Positions 32,568 to 45,275 of a DNA stretch of 64,000 nucleotides are shown one piece after another. The stretch spans positions 23,501 to 87,500 of the forward strand of contig JACCIC010000168.1 of assembly GCA_018907035.1 (NCBI GenBank), read 5' to 3'. The DNA comes from Sycobia sp. Sy_11 (taxonomy: Eukaryota > Arthropoda > Insecta > Hymenoptera > Epichrysomallidae). Position numbers and translations under genes: made by a program. The notes beneath the pieces are model-generated. The model was not told where the DNA came from and did not search any database. It saw nothing but the letters and a program-made list of their open reading frames with translations. Every line of letters begins with the position of its first letter. Position 1 is the stretch's first letter.

Positions 32568-33140
32568 CCGGCGCGGCAACCCCGCGTCGCGCACACCGGG
32601 GTGAAGAGCCCTATACACTCGGCGCGTCTGTATGGGCCTCTCGTGCGCACCCTCTCCGCACCCCTCCTCCTCGATTCCCGACGTCCCGCCACCCCAGTCC
32701 CGAGCTTCGAGAGGGTGCCTGGAGAGATCGAGAGAGGGGCGGGGGGGGGGACGGGCGACGAGGTCGGTGCGCGCCCCGGTCGTCGCCTGCAACCCCCTTC
32801 CGCAGGGGTGCGCGAGAGACGCACAGGCGCCTCCGCCCCGCCCCTCCACCCGACCCTGCAGGCGCCTCGCCCTTAACGAGGGAGCGATTTTTAAATGCCC
32901 CGAGCGACGGGGCCGACGGCCGCGCGAGGGCGCGCGTACGCTGCAAGTGCATCGTCGCGCCACCCGCGGGGGCCTCTTTTCTTCTCATTCTTTTTCTTTT
33001 TCTTTTTTTTTTGCTTTGTTTTGTTTTGTCTTGTCCCGTGCCCCTTATATTTATGTGCGTCGTTGCGCGGGCAGTAAGAGCCGCCCCGCGCGCGCGATTA
33101 ATTGATTTGCGAGGTGCAACGGGAGCTGTTCGTCCTGCGA

Positions 33141-34400
33141 AATTCTTGTGTTTCCGTCGGTATAGATTTTATATACGTATATAGTATATAATTAGAATTT
33201 TCTAATGGGAATATCTAATTGTAACCCTTCATTACGGAAAAGTATTGGCCGGGAATTGCGAACGCTTAAAGGCTTTGCGCCGTATCGTCGAAGTTCACTG
33301 TTTTGGCGGGTTAAATCCTGAAAATTGATATCCTAACCTAAAAATACAAAGGGCGCGTTTTGGTATAGCATGCGCGCGCTAGGCGATCTACCGTCGAAAA
33401 TCTGTTGTATCGGAACAAAATTATGGATGAATAGATATAATGAAAGCATAATTCTTGCCGTGGGCTTTTTATAATTAATTTATTTCTCATAAAAATAATT
33501 TATGACCTTAGTAGAATTTATCAGTGAATAATATGATTCTGGAACTTTTTTATTTCTTGCTAGGATCTTGAAAACTGTAGATGTGATATATAAATTTAGG
33601 AATCTTATCATTACCTATAGAGAATGAAGAGAAGGTTTTTTACATAAAAAAATCAGGGAATAGTCTGAAAAAACGTTCCTAGAGGGATTGCAAAAAAAAA
33701 AGTCGAGAGAAACTGTCGTAAAGCATGTTAAGCGTGCGTGTCCCAAGCATGTACCAAACGAAAGTATGCATCAAAAAGACGATACGAAATTATGGTCGTT
33801 TGAAATCTTTTCGACGAAAGATTTTTGAAAGGATGTGCAGCATGAAGCTTTTTAAAAGAAAGCAAGCTCGACAGAGATGTTGGAATGGGCACGCAGTCTT
33901 TTTTTCTCACGTAAACTCCTCCCGACGTATCCTTGAATTGTCGTATACGTTTTTTTTTTTAAAAAAAAGCTTGAAGTAAAAATATTGTTTGCAATTAAAA
34001 AAAAAAAAAGACAGCGAGCAGCACGCGAAACTTTGAAAAATCTCACACCGAAATCTTACAGCGGCTTACTGGAAATCCCTTGCATGATAACTTGACGACC
34101 AAAGACAACGTCCATGAGAAACTCGAAACGAAGCCACGTTCGGTGTCCCATTCTTCCTGACGACGACGTACATGGCCGTGCTGGTATGCCAAATTCTCAA
34201 GCAACGTTAAAAATCTGCCGCAACAGCCAAAATGCGTAGACGTGGTGGTCCGTTGTTATTCTGCCAACGGGCTTCTCGCGGGTTGACAATATCTCTCTAC
34301 GGTACCGGAAGCAGAAGAACAAAAAAAAAACGTCCTCGTCGTCCAACGTGGAATCTATAATGAAATTCTCCACTTATTAAAAATAAATATTTATACGTCA
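33141..34400. other. Unique sequence nearly free of microsatellites
   Basis: AT-rich to balanced sequence with only short A/T homopolymers. 34,040-34,320 is non-repetitive and moderately GC-rich but has no long frame. No gene recognised. Confidence 0.5.
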
Positions 34401-34759
34401 ACCTGCTAATATAGCCGACGTTCTCCGCGTGGCAGACTTGCGCGCGCGCGCGCCACCAGTTCCTCCGCTCGCCTCGGCGCCGAGAAGGAGTTTACACTGG
34501 TGGGCGGCGGGGTGGTGGGCGGGGTGGTGGCCTGGGGTTGGGTGAGTCGCAGCATCTTCGTAATTAAATTTTCCTTTAAATAATTGAAATACGAGGGCCA
34601 CCACCCGAGCGCGCGGGGATCCCCGCTACGAGGATTACAGCGCAAGGGTTAATTGGAATATTCTTCTTCGCTTCCTTCGTAATACATGTGCATGCGCGCG
34701 CGCGTGAATATATATCTTGTATATGGTCGTAGTACATTGCGTAGCGTATAATATATATA

Positions 34760-34790
34760 CATACATACATACATACATACATACATACAT
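34760..34790. repeat. (CATA)8 tetranucleotide repeat
   Basis: A perfect CATA/ATAC array preceded by a short TA run. Confidence 0.95.
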
Positions 34791-35281
34791 GCATACGCAA
34801 CTGCGCGACCGGCGCCAAAAACGTCACGCTTGTCGCGCGACGGGCTCTCGAATCGAGCGTAGCCGCGCTATTATATATTGCGCATATAGTAGTAGCCGCG
34901 GGAATAATACTTCGGGTTTATATATATATATATAACAATAATAATATAGACGCAGGAACGCCGACTTTTTAACGAACAAGAAGCGACGCGGCTCGAATTC
35001 GTCGCGAGCGTTCCCACGATACCGTAACGCAACGTATTAAATTCTGGAGCTCGCGCGCGCGCGTTCTTTTTACTTTTTCTTTCTTTTTTTCTCTCTCTTT
35101 TTCCTTCCTTCACTTTTTTTTTGTCCCCGTAACGCGCGCGCGCGCGGGGATGACGTCGCCGTATTATAACCGCGAGATCTCTTCGAAGAAGGGGTCGCCA
35201 GCGCCGCAGACGCCGACAATGGGTTTGTTATATATGTATTAAACTAGTAAGACGCGCTGCTGCATGCATGATATATATGTA

Positions 35282-35328
<47 letters not shown>

Positions 35329-35422
35329 TTATGTGATGGATGGGACGCGAGTGCGCGAGGGACTCAATTGAGACCCGGCGCGAGCAGCGCGCGGCTAATT
35401 TAAAAAGAAGCTGCTGCCGCTA

Positions 35423-35478
<56 letters not shown>

Positions 35479-36051
35479 TTTCTCCCTATATAAATGCCGG
35501 GTCTCGATGCTCCGCGCCTCGCGCTCGTTAATAATTTTGTACGGCCGCGGCCGCTTAAGTGTCTCTGATATACCCAGGCAATTCGCCTCCCCCCCCACCC
35601 TCCCCGCCCCTTCTCGCCCCCTCCCATCAAGATATATGCGCGTATATGTACGCACGGATCATGCCGAGCGACCGAGATATTTGTGAATTCGCGCTCGAAC
35701 AAACAATTCAGCCTCGTTAAGAGCGAAGACGCGCGGGGCCGCGACTCGTTCTATTGTGATGTCGCATTTGTTGCGGCGATCTTACCACGCGCGGTTATTA
35801 ATATTGCTTGCGAGGGGGTATTGGGAAGGGAGGTGGGGGGGGGACGCGTTTTAAAAGGACGGAACGCGACTAAGGCGAACATTGGTACCGCCTGAGTTTG
35901 TCTCTTTTTTTTTCATGATTTTCGCTTTTTTTTCTATTAAGAATCGTTCTATTGCATCGTATAATTCTATTGCAGATTCTTTGCCTTTTCGAGAAGGAGC
36001 CCGTTTTTATTAGAGGGCGTTTCGAGGTCTCGCTGGGTTGTATCAGTTGAC

Positions 36052-36054
<3 letters not shown>

Positions 36055-36108
<54 letters not shown>
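36055..36108. repeat. (TA)27 tract
   Basis: A pure TA run. Confidence 0.95.
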
Positions 36109-36112
<4 letters not shown>

Positions 36113-36379
36113 CGACATTGTGTATAAAAAGAAATTGATGGGACAGACGATAAAACGTATATATACTGCAGAATTTTACGTAAATTAATTGAAAGTCGCA
36201 AGACATTTATTGGATGCTCGGGCTGCTGTTTGGACATCTCTCGTTCACTCGGATATACGATCATCTTAACTTACATATATTCATTCTCGCAAAACTGACG
36301 CGTCGATTTTGATCGAAATTTAAACTTCAGCTATACATACGTATATATAACTCATATATGTTTGCGCACACACACAACA

Positions 36380-36430
<51 letters not shown>

Positions 36431-37168
36431 ATACGACATATTCGATCTTCCGGATGAAATTGCCTCATTAATTTATATACACATACACGCACAGTCGCGC
36501 ACGCGCACGCACATGTGTAAGGCTCGGTAAGATCTGTCTAGGCAAGAATTTCTATATAGTCAGGCATTAAAATTGCAGGCAGTTAAAAAAAACCCTGGCA
36601 TGCCGTAAGATGAGAGACAGAGATAAAGAGAAGAATAAAGATAGTGAGATGAAGAAAAAGGCAGGAGGCTGCATGTGCACCTTCTGACTGAGGGAGAAAG
36701 AGAATGGGGAGGGAGGGGGAGAGAGACAGATAGAGCAAGAATTTAATCCTCCTCGGGATGATCCTTGCGGGCAACAGCGAGGCACGAAGCATAACGTGGC
36801 AGGGAAAATCGAGAGCACCAAAAGGAGGAGCTCGTGCATATATATATATATATATATATAGACGTGTGCTGGCGCGCTCTCACACGTCGCGGAAATAACG
36901 GAGCCCGAGACAGTCGATCAAAATGAGATAAAAATGCATAAGAACCGCCTGTAATATATATACGAGAGTTGGTGAGATAGTGAGGGACGGAGAGAGAGAG
37001 AGAGAGAGGGAGCGAATGAAAGGGGATAAGGAGAGCAAGTTTGAGGGTGTGAGGTAGGATTTATATTATAGTGTATATATATATAGGTATATATAAGAGG
37101 AAGTAGGTAAAAGGGGTGGAGGAGAGGCTGCCACTGTCGTTTGGCGGCTATGTCGTGCGTACATACAT

Positions 37169-37179
<11 letters not shown>

Positions 37180-37232
<53 letters not shown>
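37180..37232. repeat. (AT)n tract
   Basis: A pure AT run preceded by CATACATATACATATATAC, a graded decay from TACA units. Confidence 0.95.
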
Positions 37233-37235
<3 letters not shown>

Positions 37236-37422
37236 GGATGCTGGAGGAAGCGCACACACTACACATTCGGTTCTCTCTCTCACTCTCTTACTTCTCGCGT
37301 TCACCCGCTACATAGAAAGAGTAGCCTAGAAGGGGCTGCCGGCAGAGAAGGAGGAAGTCGTGTTGAGAGAATGTCCGGACCGATGGGGGAGCCGGAGAGT
37401 GCGCCTCCAAGCAGGATATATA

Positions 37423-37423
<1 letters not shown>

Positions 37424-37471
<48 letters not shown>
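37424..37471. repeat. (TA)24 tract
   Basis: A pure TA run. Confidence 0.95.
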
Positions 37472-37472
<1 letters not shown>

Positions 37473-37572
37473 GCGTGATATATACCGACTATATAGGTAC
37501 TATATACGTCTGGCCGTATAGAACAAGGGGGAGACGGATCGTTGAGAAAAGGAAAGGGACCTTCGTCTCGCC

Positions 37573-37576
<4 letters not shown>

Positions 37577-37616
<40 letters not shown>
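37577..37616. repeat. (CT)20 tract
   Basis: A pure CT run. Confidence 0.95.
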
Positions 37617-37618
<2 letters not shown>

Positions 37619-38255
37619 AATTTTCTCCATCGCTATCTCTCTCCCACCATCGCGTTCGATATCCACCATTCCACCCTAGGCTAGGTGGGATTGTAATCGA
37701 TTGGTGATGCGGGGGTTCCCCCGGTCCCTTTCGAGCCACCCTCGCGCGCACCGTACAGTCCCCGTCTCCGGCTCCGTCTTCGACCACCCCTAGGCGCCTC
37801 CGCGTTTACACGCGCGCGTGCGCGCGCACGCACCGAGGGTGCCCGGGTGGAGGAGGGTGGGGGGGGGCGGCGAACGAACAGCAACGATCCGTGACTCTGT
37901 GTGTGTGTGTGTGTGTGTGTGCGTTCGCGCGCGCGTCAGATGGGGAAAGAGCGCGGGGGCTGTTACACATTGTCTGGCACCCTCGGACGGCGGATACGTG
38001 CCACCTACCGGCCGCCGTCGCATCGCGACGCACGGGGCCGCGCCGCGCCCGCTCCTGGGTACGCGGCGACGCTCGTACGGCTCGACGTTTGCGGATAATT
38101 ATACGTTTGCGCGCGCGCGTCGGCAGCGCGCGTTGCGCTTCGGCCACGAGCGATCGTAGGCGCTGGGTCGAGTGGTAGAGGCAGAAAGTTCGTTCGCCCA
38201 GCGGCCTGCGTCCGCGTGCAGTTCTTCGATATCCTGTATCGTGTAGTTATACGTT

Positions 38256-38257
<2 letters not shown>

Positions 38258-38313
<56 letters not shown>
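38258..38313. repeat. (TA)28 tract inside a CpG-rich patch
   Basis: A pure TA run with CpG-rich sequence on both sides. Confidence 0.95.
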
Positions 38314-38316
<3 letters not shown>

Positions 38317-38750
38317 AATTACGTCGGATATTTCTCCCGCGCGCAGGAATACTCCCTCCCTCGGCTGCAGGCCGGGGCAACGGGACGTCGCTCGAAATCC
38401 GCCCGCGCGTTCGCGAACTGCGCTCCGAAGTCGCGCGCGTATGTACGAATTTGAAGCTTCTGAGCTGCGCTCGCCGGAATTGGGATCTGCCCTGGTCGAT
38501 CGTGCGTGACGCGCCCGCGATGCGACGACTCGCTGCGCGGACAGCGGGATCCCCGGCAGGTACGCGTTTTGTGCGCGCGAATCCGTGGGGAGCCTGGCGC
38601 CGCGCTACGGTTTCTCGAGGAGGGTTAGATCGTCGGGGGGGGGGAGTGGGAGGTGAGGAGGGGCGAATAGGAAGATCGATGTGCAGGCTTCGATTTGGCA
38701 GAACTTAATTAATAACTGGGAATTTATGGGGATTTCCTTTGACACTATAT

Positions 38751-39291
38751 ATATACCTAAGGTAGAGAGTGACACTTTCTATGTCTCCTTCTATGTCTAT
38801 TGAATTTACATAACATCCCTCATTTACGACAGCAGCTCCTTGGGCAGAAGTAACTCCGACATCCTTGTACAGGGCGTCGCCTCGAGATTCTACGAATCAA
38901 AAGTACCTCAAGCGTGTTTTTTTCCCTTTCAAGGACATCGAATCCGACAAAGGGGTTGCTTCCAAGCCTCCTCCAGCCAAGGCACGTTCGTTCGAGGGCA
39001 GGGGGCGTACAGAGTCAATAAGCTTTACGACGACTCACGACTCGAAATGCCTCTTCGCGTGCACTGTTATAACGTCGGCGGTGCGCACCGTAAAAAGTGC
39101 CGCTCGCAGTGCGCACGGTCCGTCGCTCGGACCCGAACATTCTATAATCCGTGCCTACAATATAACTATAAAACTCCCTCTACCCACACCCCCAAACTAA
39201 ACTATGTTACCGACTTCAGTCCTCACCTTCGCAAGTGGGACGTGCCAATGAATCAATTGTCAAATATACCCATACGCACGCATAAACACGC

Positions 39292-39294
<3 letters not shown>
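38751..39294. other. Unique low-repeat segment with overlapping short frames
   Basis: The + strand holds overlapping non-repeat frames at 38840-39295 and 38865-39200, both opened only by non-ATG codons. A splice-acceptor-like TTTTTTTCCCTTTCAAG|G ends at 38934. Products show no domain. It could be a non-coding exon or a decayed element. Confidence 0.2.
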
Positions 39295-39327
<33 letters not shown>

Positions 39328-39680
39328 GCATACACACCGGCAAAAACAAACGCATACCAAAGCGAACACAGAGCTGAACTCGTTGTTTGCACCTATATAT
39401 ATATATCATTGGATAGCTTGGCCAAAATTGCTGCCCTGGTATACCGGTAAAAATGTAAAATTCGAGAGGGCTCCGACAGCATATTAATAATTTACGGGAA
39501 TATGCCTGGATGACGGCCAGGTATATATGGATACCGTATAATACATACTATATAGATATATATAGGAGCATAGGCGAACACGCCCAGGGCTCAGCTCAGC
39601 CGGGAGAAAAGTGTCCGCGCCGCCCTACTTCCCCCCGTCCCCCCGTAAGAAAGAATTAGGAGCGACCACGTTTCAAAATT

Positions 39681-39728
<48 letters not shown>

Positions 39729-40619
39729 TATATATAATATATGCGAGGAGGAAAAAGGAGGAGTACCCGCGTGTGCACACGGACTCCGACTATGGGCGTG
39801 TTAGAGATCCAAGAGAAAGAGACCGGCCTCGATCCTTCTTTTCTCTTTCTTCCCGGTTCGATGGGGTTTTTGGAGATTTTTAGAACGCCCCAGCCTCCCC
39901 TTTCCCATAGACCATCGCCAACACCCCCCTCCTGCGCGTCTACCTGCTTTCGCCGTACGCGCTCTCGGCCATTGTGAAACAAGCGCCGACGTCTGCCCCC
40001 CCCCTCCACCGCCAAATAACGGACTTATCGCTGGAGGAGGGAAACGTCCCTGAATAAATGACAACGACAATAATAATAATATTAATAATGCGGCCCCTCC
40101 ACTCGAGGACGGTGTATTCTTTTGCGGGGCCCTTACTCCAAAACCGGGCAACGCGGGGAAAATTCCCGGGAAAGCAAAGAAAAAAAAAAAAAACTCGTCG
40201 CTGCGGTTTTGCGCATTTTGAAGCAATGGTTGCGACCACGGCTTCACGACATTGCCTGTAGTGGACCCATTCTCGAAAAAATTTCGTCTGCTGTCCTCGG
40301 GATGGGCGGATCCGTAATTAGAACGAAATTAACGATTCGTCCCGTTATTCTAGCTTTTATTCTTTTACACGGTCTTTACGATATACGACATATAGAAGGT
40401 GTATTCGCTCGATGGGCCGAGTATTTTTTTTTAAAGGATTGAATTCTTTTACTTTAATAATCGAGCAATTTCCGAGGCTAATGGCAATCCGTAGTTTCAA
40501 AGAATTGTCAAAAAGTAAAAAGATTGCCCTGAAAAAAGAGACGGCAAAACCTGATATCACGCGAAAGGAAGAAACCTACAATAATGGAAGCTGAATGGAA
40601 CAACGGTTATTACAAGAAG

Positions 40620-40624
<5 letters not shown>

Positions 40625-40672
<48 letters not shown>
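40625..40672. repeat. (AT)24 tract
   Basis: A pure AT run. Confidence 0.95.
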
Positions 40673-40674
<2 letters not shown>

Positions 40675-42699
40675 GCGAATAACGCAAATAGGTGACTGCG
40701 CAGCTGTTATCTTGCAAAAAAAAACTTACCACGGCCTAACCAGACCAATCGAAAGTCGATCAGGTGCATATTAACGAGATGCATTATATAAAATATATTA
40801 TATACTTCGTATGTTTTTGCGAATTCCCGATCGGTTCGATTCCGATGATATAATCTGTTTATCCGGCGAGATCGCGTAATGAATTCGCGACTACGACCGT
40901 ACCAGTTGAGATGTTTCCGCAGAAATTTACACATTTGCCGGGACATTTTTAAGGGGGATATTTTTTTTTTTTTTTTTTTTTTGGAAAACTGTCCATTAAT
41001 CCGCTAAATTTCGTGAGAAACGGCGGTGGTCTTCAATTGTTCGCATTCAGCGACGAATCTACCGGACAGGGTGTCGTCCGATTTTCCTTAGAAACTCGCC
41101 TCCCCCCGCCCCCCCCCCTGCACGAGACACGGGCTCTCCTCAGCATAATGGCTAACAATCATAATATCCGTATACCGGAATTTTTCCAGAGATCCATGCG
41201 CGCACTCGTTCGAAATATTTCACCCGTTCCATCTCTACCGATCGTCGGCGACTTATAAATACGTAATACAAAAAAAAAAAAAAAAAAAAATTTCATCCAA
41301 CGTAGCGAAAGCAATCATTTGCTTATTATAAATCGCAGCAGTTCGCCGTAAACTCGCTGCTCGATTCGAATTTTTATTAAAAAAAAATTATTGCATATAT
41401 AATATAATGAGTGTATATATATAGCTCTACATATTAAGATCTGTTCATCGACGCGTAATAATAACGTGGATAAACAGAATATGTATGTATATATATATAT
41501 ATAGCGCGCGACGCGTTCGATCCACGCGACGTCTCTCCCATCTATACACACGAGCGCTCGTGGCAGATATTGCGCAACGAATGGAAAAGTCTCGCGTTAC
41601 GCGAAGCCGGCGAGAAACTCGTTCCTCGGCCGGGCGATAAAATAAAATCGTACGCGCGTTACGGCTAATTTTTGCAAAAGCCCATCCGCATATTATAATG
41701 TACTTGTCTTCGTAAGCCGCGCGCACGTCCGCGTGTATAGGCGCAACGAGTCCGAGGCGGACCGAGGTGCCTGCCTCGCGTTCGTAAGCGGCGATAATAT
41801 ACCTTTGTTTTTTTCTATGTTGTTTTTTTTTTTTTTCGTTATCTTTTAAAGGAGATCGATGCATCGGACGCGAAATACATCGGAGCGAAAAGTAAGAAAT
41901 AAAACAATCAGCCTCGAGAACGCCGTTGTTGTTGTTTTTTTTTTTTTTTGCAATGCAAGGCTTCGATTGGCTCGGGATAAGAGAGCGCGATTCACGCGGG
42001 TGAGCGGTTCAGCGTCTGTGCGCTGTACAGCGCGTTTTCGCGGCCTGCTCCGGATCAGCGGGGACCGCTGCGAGGCGACAAATACGTGCAGCCGCGGATG
42101 TGACGCGCGGGGACAATGATAGGGATTACGCGACCCGTCCCCCTCCCTCCACCCCCCCCAAAGTCGGTGGGTCAGCCCAAAGAATGTATTAAGCAGGATT
42201 TTTGCTCGAGTTCGATTAGCATCTAGCTTCATCACCAGTAGACTTTTTCACCGTCCTTCTTCTGGACGACCGTTGCATTTGGCCCGGTCTCCTTTCGCGC
42301 AGCGGTCTCGCGAGGCCTCGCGCACGCGTTTTTTTTTTTTTTTTGTTTTTTTTTTGGTTTGCTTTGCAATTACGACAAAATGACTAGACGCGCTTCCGGG
42401 AAAGATCTCGCTGTGCGTGGTTAATCGGCCGATGATACGCCAGGTACATCGTCGTGCACGGCATGCTCGACAGGCCGCGCTCGCCCGTACTCTCCACGTC
42501 CCGATCATCCGCGCGAGAACGACGCGTGCTCCGCGATTAATCGCCCACAGTGCGCTCAGGGACTGTTTTTATATTATTGCGTGCGCGCATCCCGATTTTA
42601 CAATTATATATATATATATATATGCACGCATCCATATACACACCCAGCATACACACGACGCGATGCGTTTCTCGTTTTTATTAAAGCTTGTCTTTGCGC

Positions 42700-42704
<5 letters not shown>

Positions 42705-42745
<41 letters not shown>
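42705..42745. repeat. (TA)20 tract
   Basis: The TA run directly follows GCGTGTG. Confidence 0.95.
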
Positions 42746-42747
<2 letters not shown>

Positions 42748-42900
42748 CTGCAAGTGTCACTGCTTGAATAGTGCACCAGTCATCCCCTAATATACGTAAC
42801 GCAAGCACCCGCTCCCCACGCATACATGGTGCAGACGACCGACCCCCCGCCGACGGGGAACCGCACTTGTTCTCTCACTTTCCCCTTCTCTCTCTCTCTC

Positions 42901-42930
42901 TCTCACTCACTCACTCACTCACTCACTCTC
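42901..42930. repeat. (TCAC)n tetranucleotide array
   Basis: A CT run changes to CACT units for about six copies, then back to CTCTC. Confidence 0.9.
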
Positions 42931-43433
42931 TCCCTCTTGCTCACTAGACACACAGGGTGCGTGAAATTTCTCAGGCGATTCGTGTGCGGCCCGCATTCTT
43001 TGCTGCTGGCACCTCTCCCTCTCCTCCCCTGCGGCGTTATGGCGGTTTGTCAAGGGGGGGGGAGCACTTCTCAGGACGGGGCAGCTCAAGGAGTGCTGGA
43101 CGGAAAATGTAGGATCGAAAATAATATCAAAAATGATAACTGTCCTCGTCGTCATACAAAAAAAAAGGTCAAAAATTAGATCTTCGCTGTACCGAAGCTT
43201 TAGCGCATTCGCCGTTCCAACAAAAAAGAGGGCCTCTCTCTCTCTCTCTCTAATGCAGAGCTCACACCTGCAACCTGGATTCACATGGTCGAGAAGCTTG
43301 GCTGCTTCTACGCAGTTCAGTTTTACACCCTCAGAGTTAGTCGAATCCCTGATCTAATTCTAGAAATCCGAAGGTTTAATTTCAGGTTTCACGTCGGATT
43401 TTTCAACTTTGGTGGAATTGATGAGGTAACGAG

Positions 43434-43436
<3 letters not shown>

Positions 43437-43479
<43 letters not shown>
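43437..43479. repeat. (GA)21 tract
   Basis: A pure GA run followed by TGGATGGGTGGG. Confidence 0.95.
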
Positions 43480-43483
<4 letters not shown>

Positions 43484-44550
43484 TGGGTGGGTGAATAATT
43501 CTATTACTTCGATTTTTCCGAACAACCTGTACTAAATTCAACGGTAACTATATGCGATCCATATGTAAAGGAGCCCATATATATTTAATTAGTTTTATGC
43601 ACGTACGTGTGCGACAATAATACACACATTTATGGGAATCCGTATTTCGAGGCGTATTTGTATGGAAGCGAGTCGCGGCTCCAGTCGCTGGTCACGCGAG
43701 GAAAATAAAATCGAGCCTGGCTTGATTGATCGAACCGACTTGACGCGAGCCCCCCCCCCCCACCCGCCGCCCGAGACCATCGGCCAAGGATGGAAAATTC
43801 AGAAGAAAAAAAAATACCCAAACAAAACCCCCGGTCTCTTGAATTTTCGACGAATTTTCCTCGCTACGCACGTATCCTGCGCGCGTTCTATATTGCGTGC
43901 GTTCGGAAGCCAGCCGCACACAATGCTCGGCAACATTTCCAACGTAGACACAACTGCGGATATAACGATACATCCTTATCTTCCCTCGCGAGGCTCTCTC
44001 GAAAGCGAAGAATGTCCCGTCCTTGCGCGCGTCCAACGTTCCGATGTAAAGAGCGCCGAGTTTTCGTTTTCGCTTTAAAAAGGAACAGGAAGAATGAAAA
44101 TGCCGAGAGTCCGAGAGGGAAGGACTTTGATCCGATCGAGCCCCGTTAAACGTGTAAAATACGTTAGATTCCCGAATCCCCCTGCCCCGAATTAGATCGT
44201 CCGCCGAAATCGAATGAGCGCCCGTCTAGGGCGCTGTCGCGCGACGAGCCCAAGGAGTCGGCGATGGAAACGGATAGACAGATGCTGATATATAGATAAG
44301 GAGAGTGGGCGAGCGAGCGAGCGAGAGAGTCACAAAGAGAGCGGGAGCGCGCGAGGTAATGAGCGGGGCGAGGACGGCGGGAGGGGGGGGGAAACTACGA
44401 GACAGAAAGTGCCACTTCCCGCGTCAGTCCTCCAAGCCCGACCCGGCGAGGCTAAGAAATAATGCAATGCCTTTATCGCAACGGGTGCGGGAAAGGGGCA
44501 GATCGTTAATTTCGCTATAATATGCAAATATAGTTCCCTGCCTCGGCGCG

Positions 44551-44597
44551 AACACACACACACGCGCGCGCGCGCGCACACACACACACACACACAG
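44551..44597. repeat. (CA)n-(CG)n-(CA)n compound, Z-DNA-prone
   Basis: ACACACAC, then CGCGCGCGCGCGCG, then CACACACA. The alternating purine-pyrimidine run is 47 nt long with a CpG core. Confidence 0.95.
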
Positions 44598-45095
44598 TGA
44601 GGCGCATAGGGATCCGTGCATTTATACACGTACAGGCGCCACAACATACACCTATATAGTCGTGAGAGGGAAAGAGCAGTGTATATAGGCAAGAGAGTGA
44701 GAGCAGGAGCGAGACAGCTAGATAGAGAGGGAGAGAGAGAGAGAGAGAGAGAGGAACCCGTGAGCGAGCGGGCAAGCGCGCAAGGCGAAACTTTCCGAAA
44801 ATCAATACGAGCATGGAAACGCGCGTAAATGAACCAGCCGGCGCGGCGGGGCGGGCAGGCGCGGGAGGGCGAGAGAGCGCGCGCGCGCGCGGGCGTCAGC
44901 GAAAGGGACCGCAAGTCCTACTTTTCGATTCGCGCGTGCACGTATACTAATATCGACATGTGCGCATAAACGTGTGTGTGTGTGTGTGTGTATAGATATA
45001 TACACGCACAAGACAGACACGCGTTCGTTTTCTCTAGTTTTTTTTCCCTCTTTTTTTCTGTTTTTTTTTTTCTGAACCCACACACTTGGATGTAT

Positions 45096-45098
<3 letters not shown>

Positions 45099-45147
<49 letters not shown>
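45099..45147. repeat. (TA)24 tract
   Basis: A pure TA run. Confidence 0.95.
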
Positions 45148-45149
<2 letters not shown>

Positions 45150-45275
45150 TCCATTGACGTGCACGCTCGCGTTCCGCGGGCTCTCTCGTTAAATTTTCAC
45201 GGCGACGCGACCCGCGCGACGACTCGCGTATACGCGGATAATGCGCGGAGTTTGCCTTGCGTTCGTCGGGTCGGT

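Larger units (their letters stand above)
31851..33140. other. 1.3-kb CpG-rich island, possible promoter/enhancer
   Basis: This is the longest GC-rich block outside the F-box gene, with open frames in nearly all phases on both strands (up to 343 codons on the minus strand). Those proteins are Arg/Pro/Gly-rich with no domain, as expected from GC-rich DNA. A full CRE palindrome and a G-run cluster lie inside. Confidence 0.35.
34401..38750. other. Geneless region, TA tracts plus CpG-rich patch
   Basis: TA tracts at 35290-35326, 35430-35470, 36055-36108, 36383-36426, 37180-37232, 37424-37471 and 38258-38313. CT at 37577-37616 and GT at 37898-37921. A CpG-rich patch spans 37.7-38.7 kb. Frames are repeat- or GC-driven. 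Confidence 0.6.
39295..45170. other. Geneless region
   Basis: Holds GA at 39295-39322 and 43437-43479, TA at 39684-39725, 40625-40672, 42705-42745 and 45099-45147, a TCAC array at 42901-42930 and CA/CG at 44551-44597. T/A homopolymers of about 18-25 nt occur at 40962-40982 and 41271-41290. No gene recognised. Confidence 0.6.

Noticed and set aside
31932..32963. 343-codon minus-strand ORF
   Set aside because: GC-rich DNA with few stops; nearly all other phases are open too. The product is Arg/Pro/Gly-rich with no recognisable domain.
40830..40846. tRNA T-arm-like sequence: 5-bp stem ATCGG/CCGAT with TTCGATT loop (B-box match)
   Set aside because: The preceding 50 nt lack an A box, a D arm and an anticodon arm, and no 7-bp acceptor stem can be drawn. 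Chance match.
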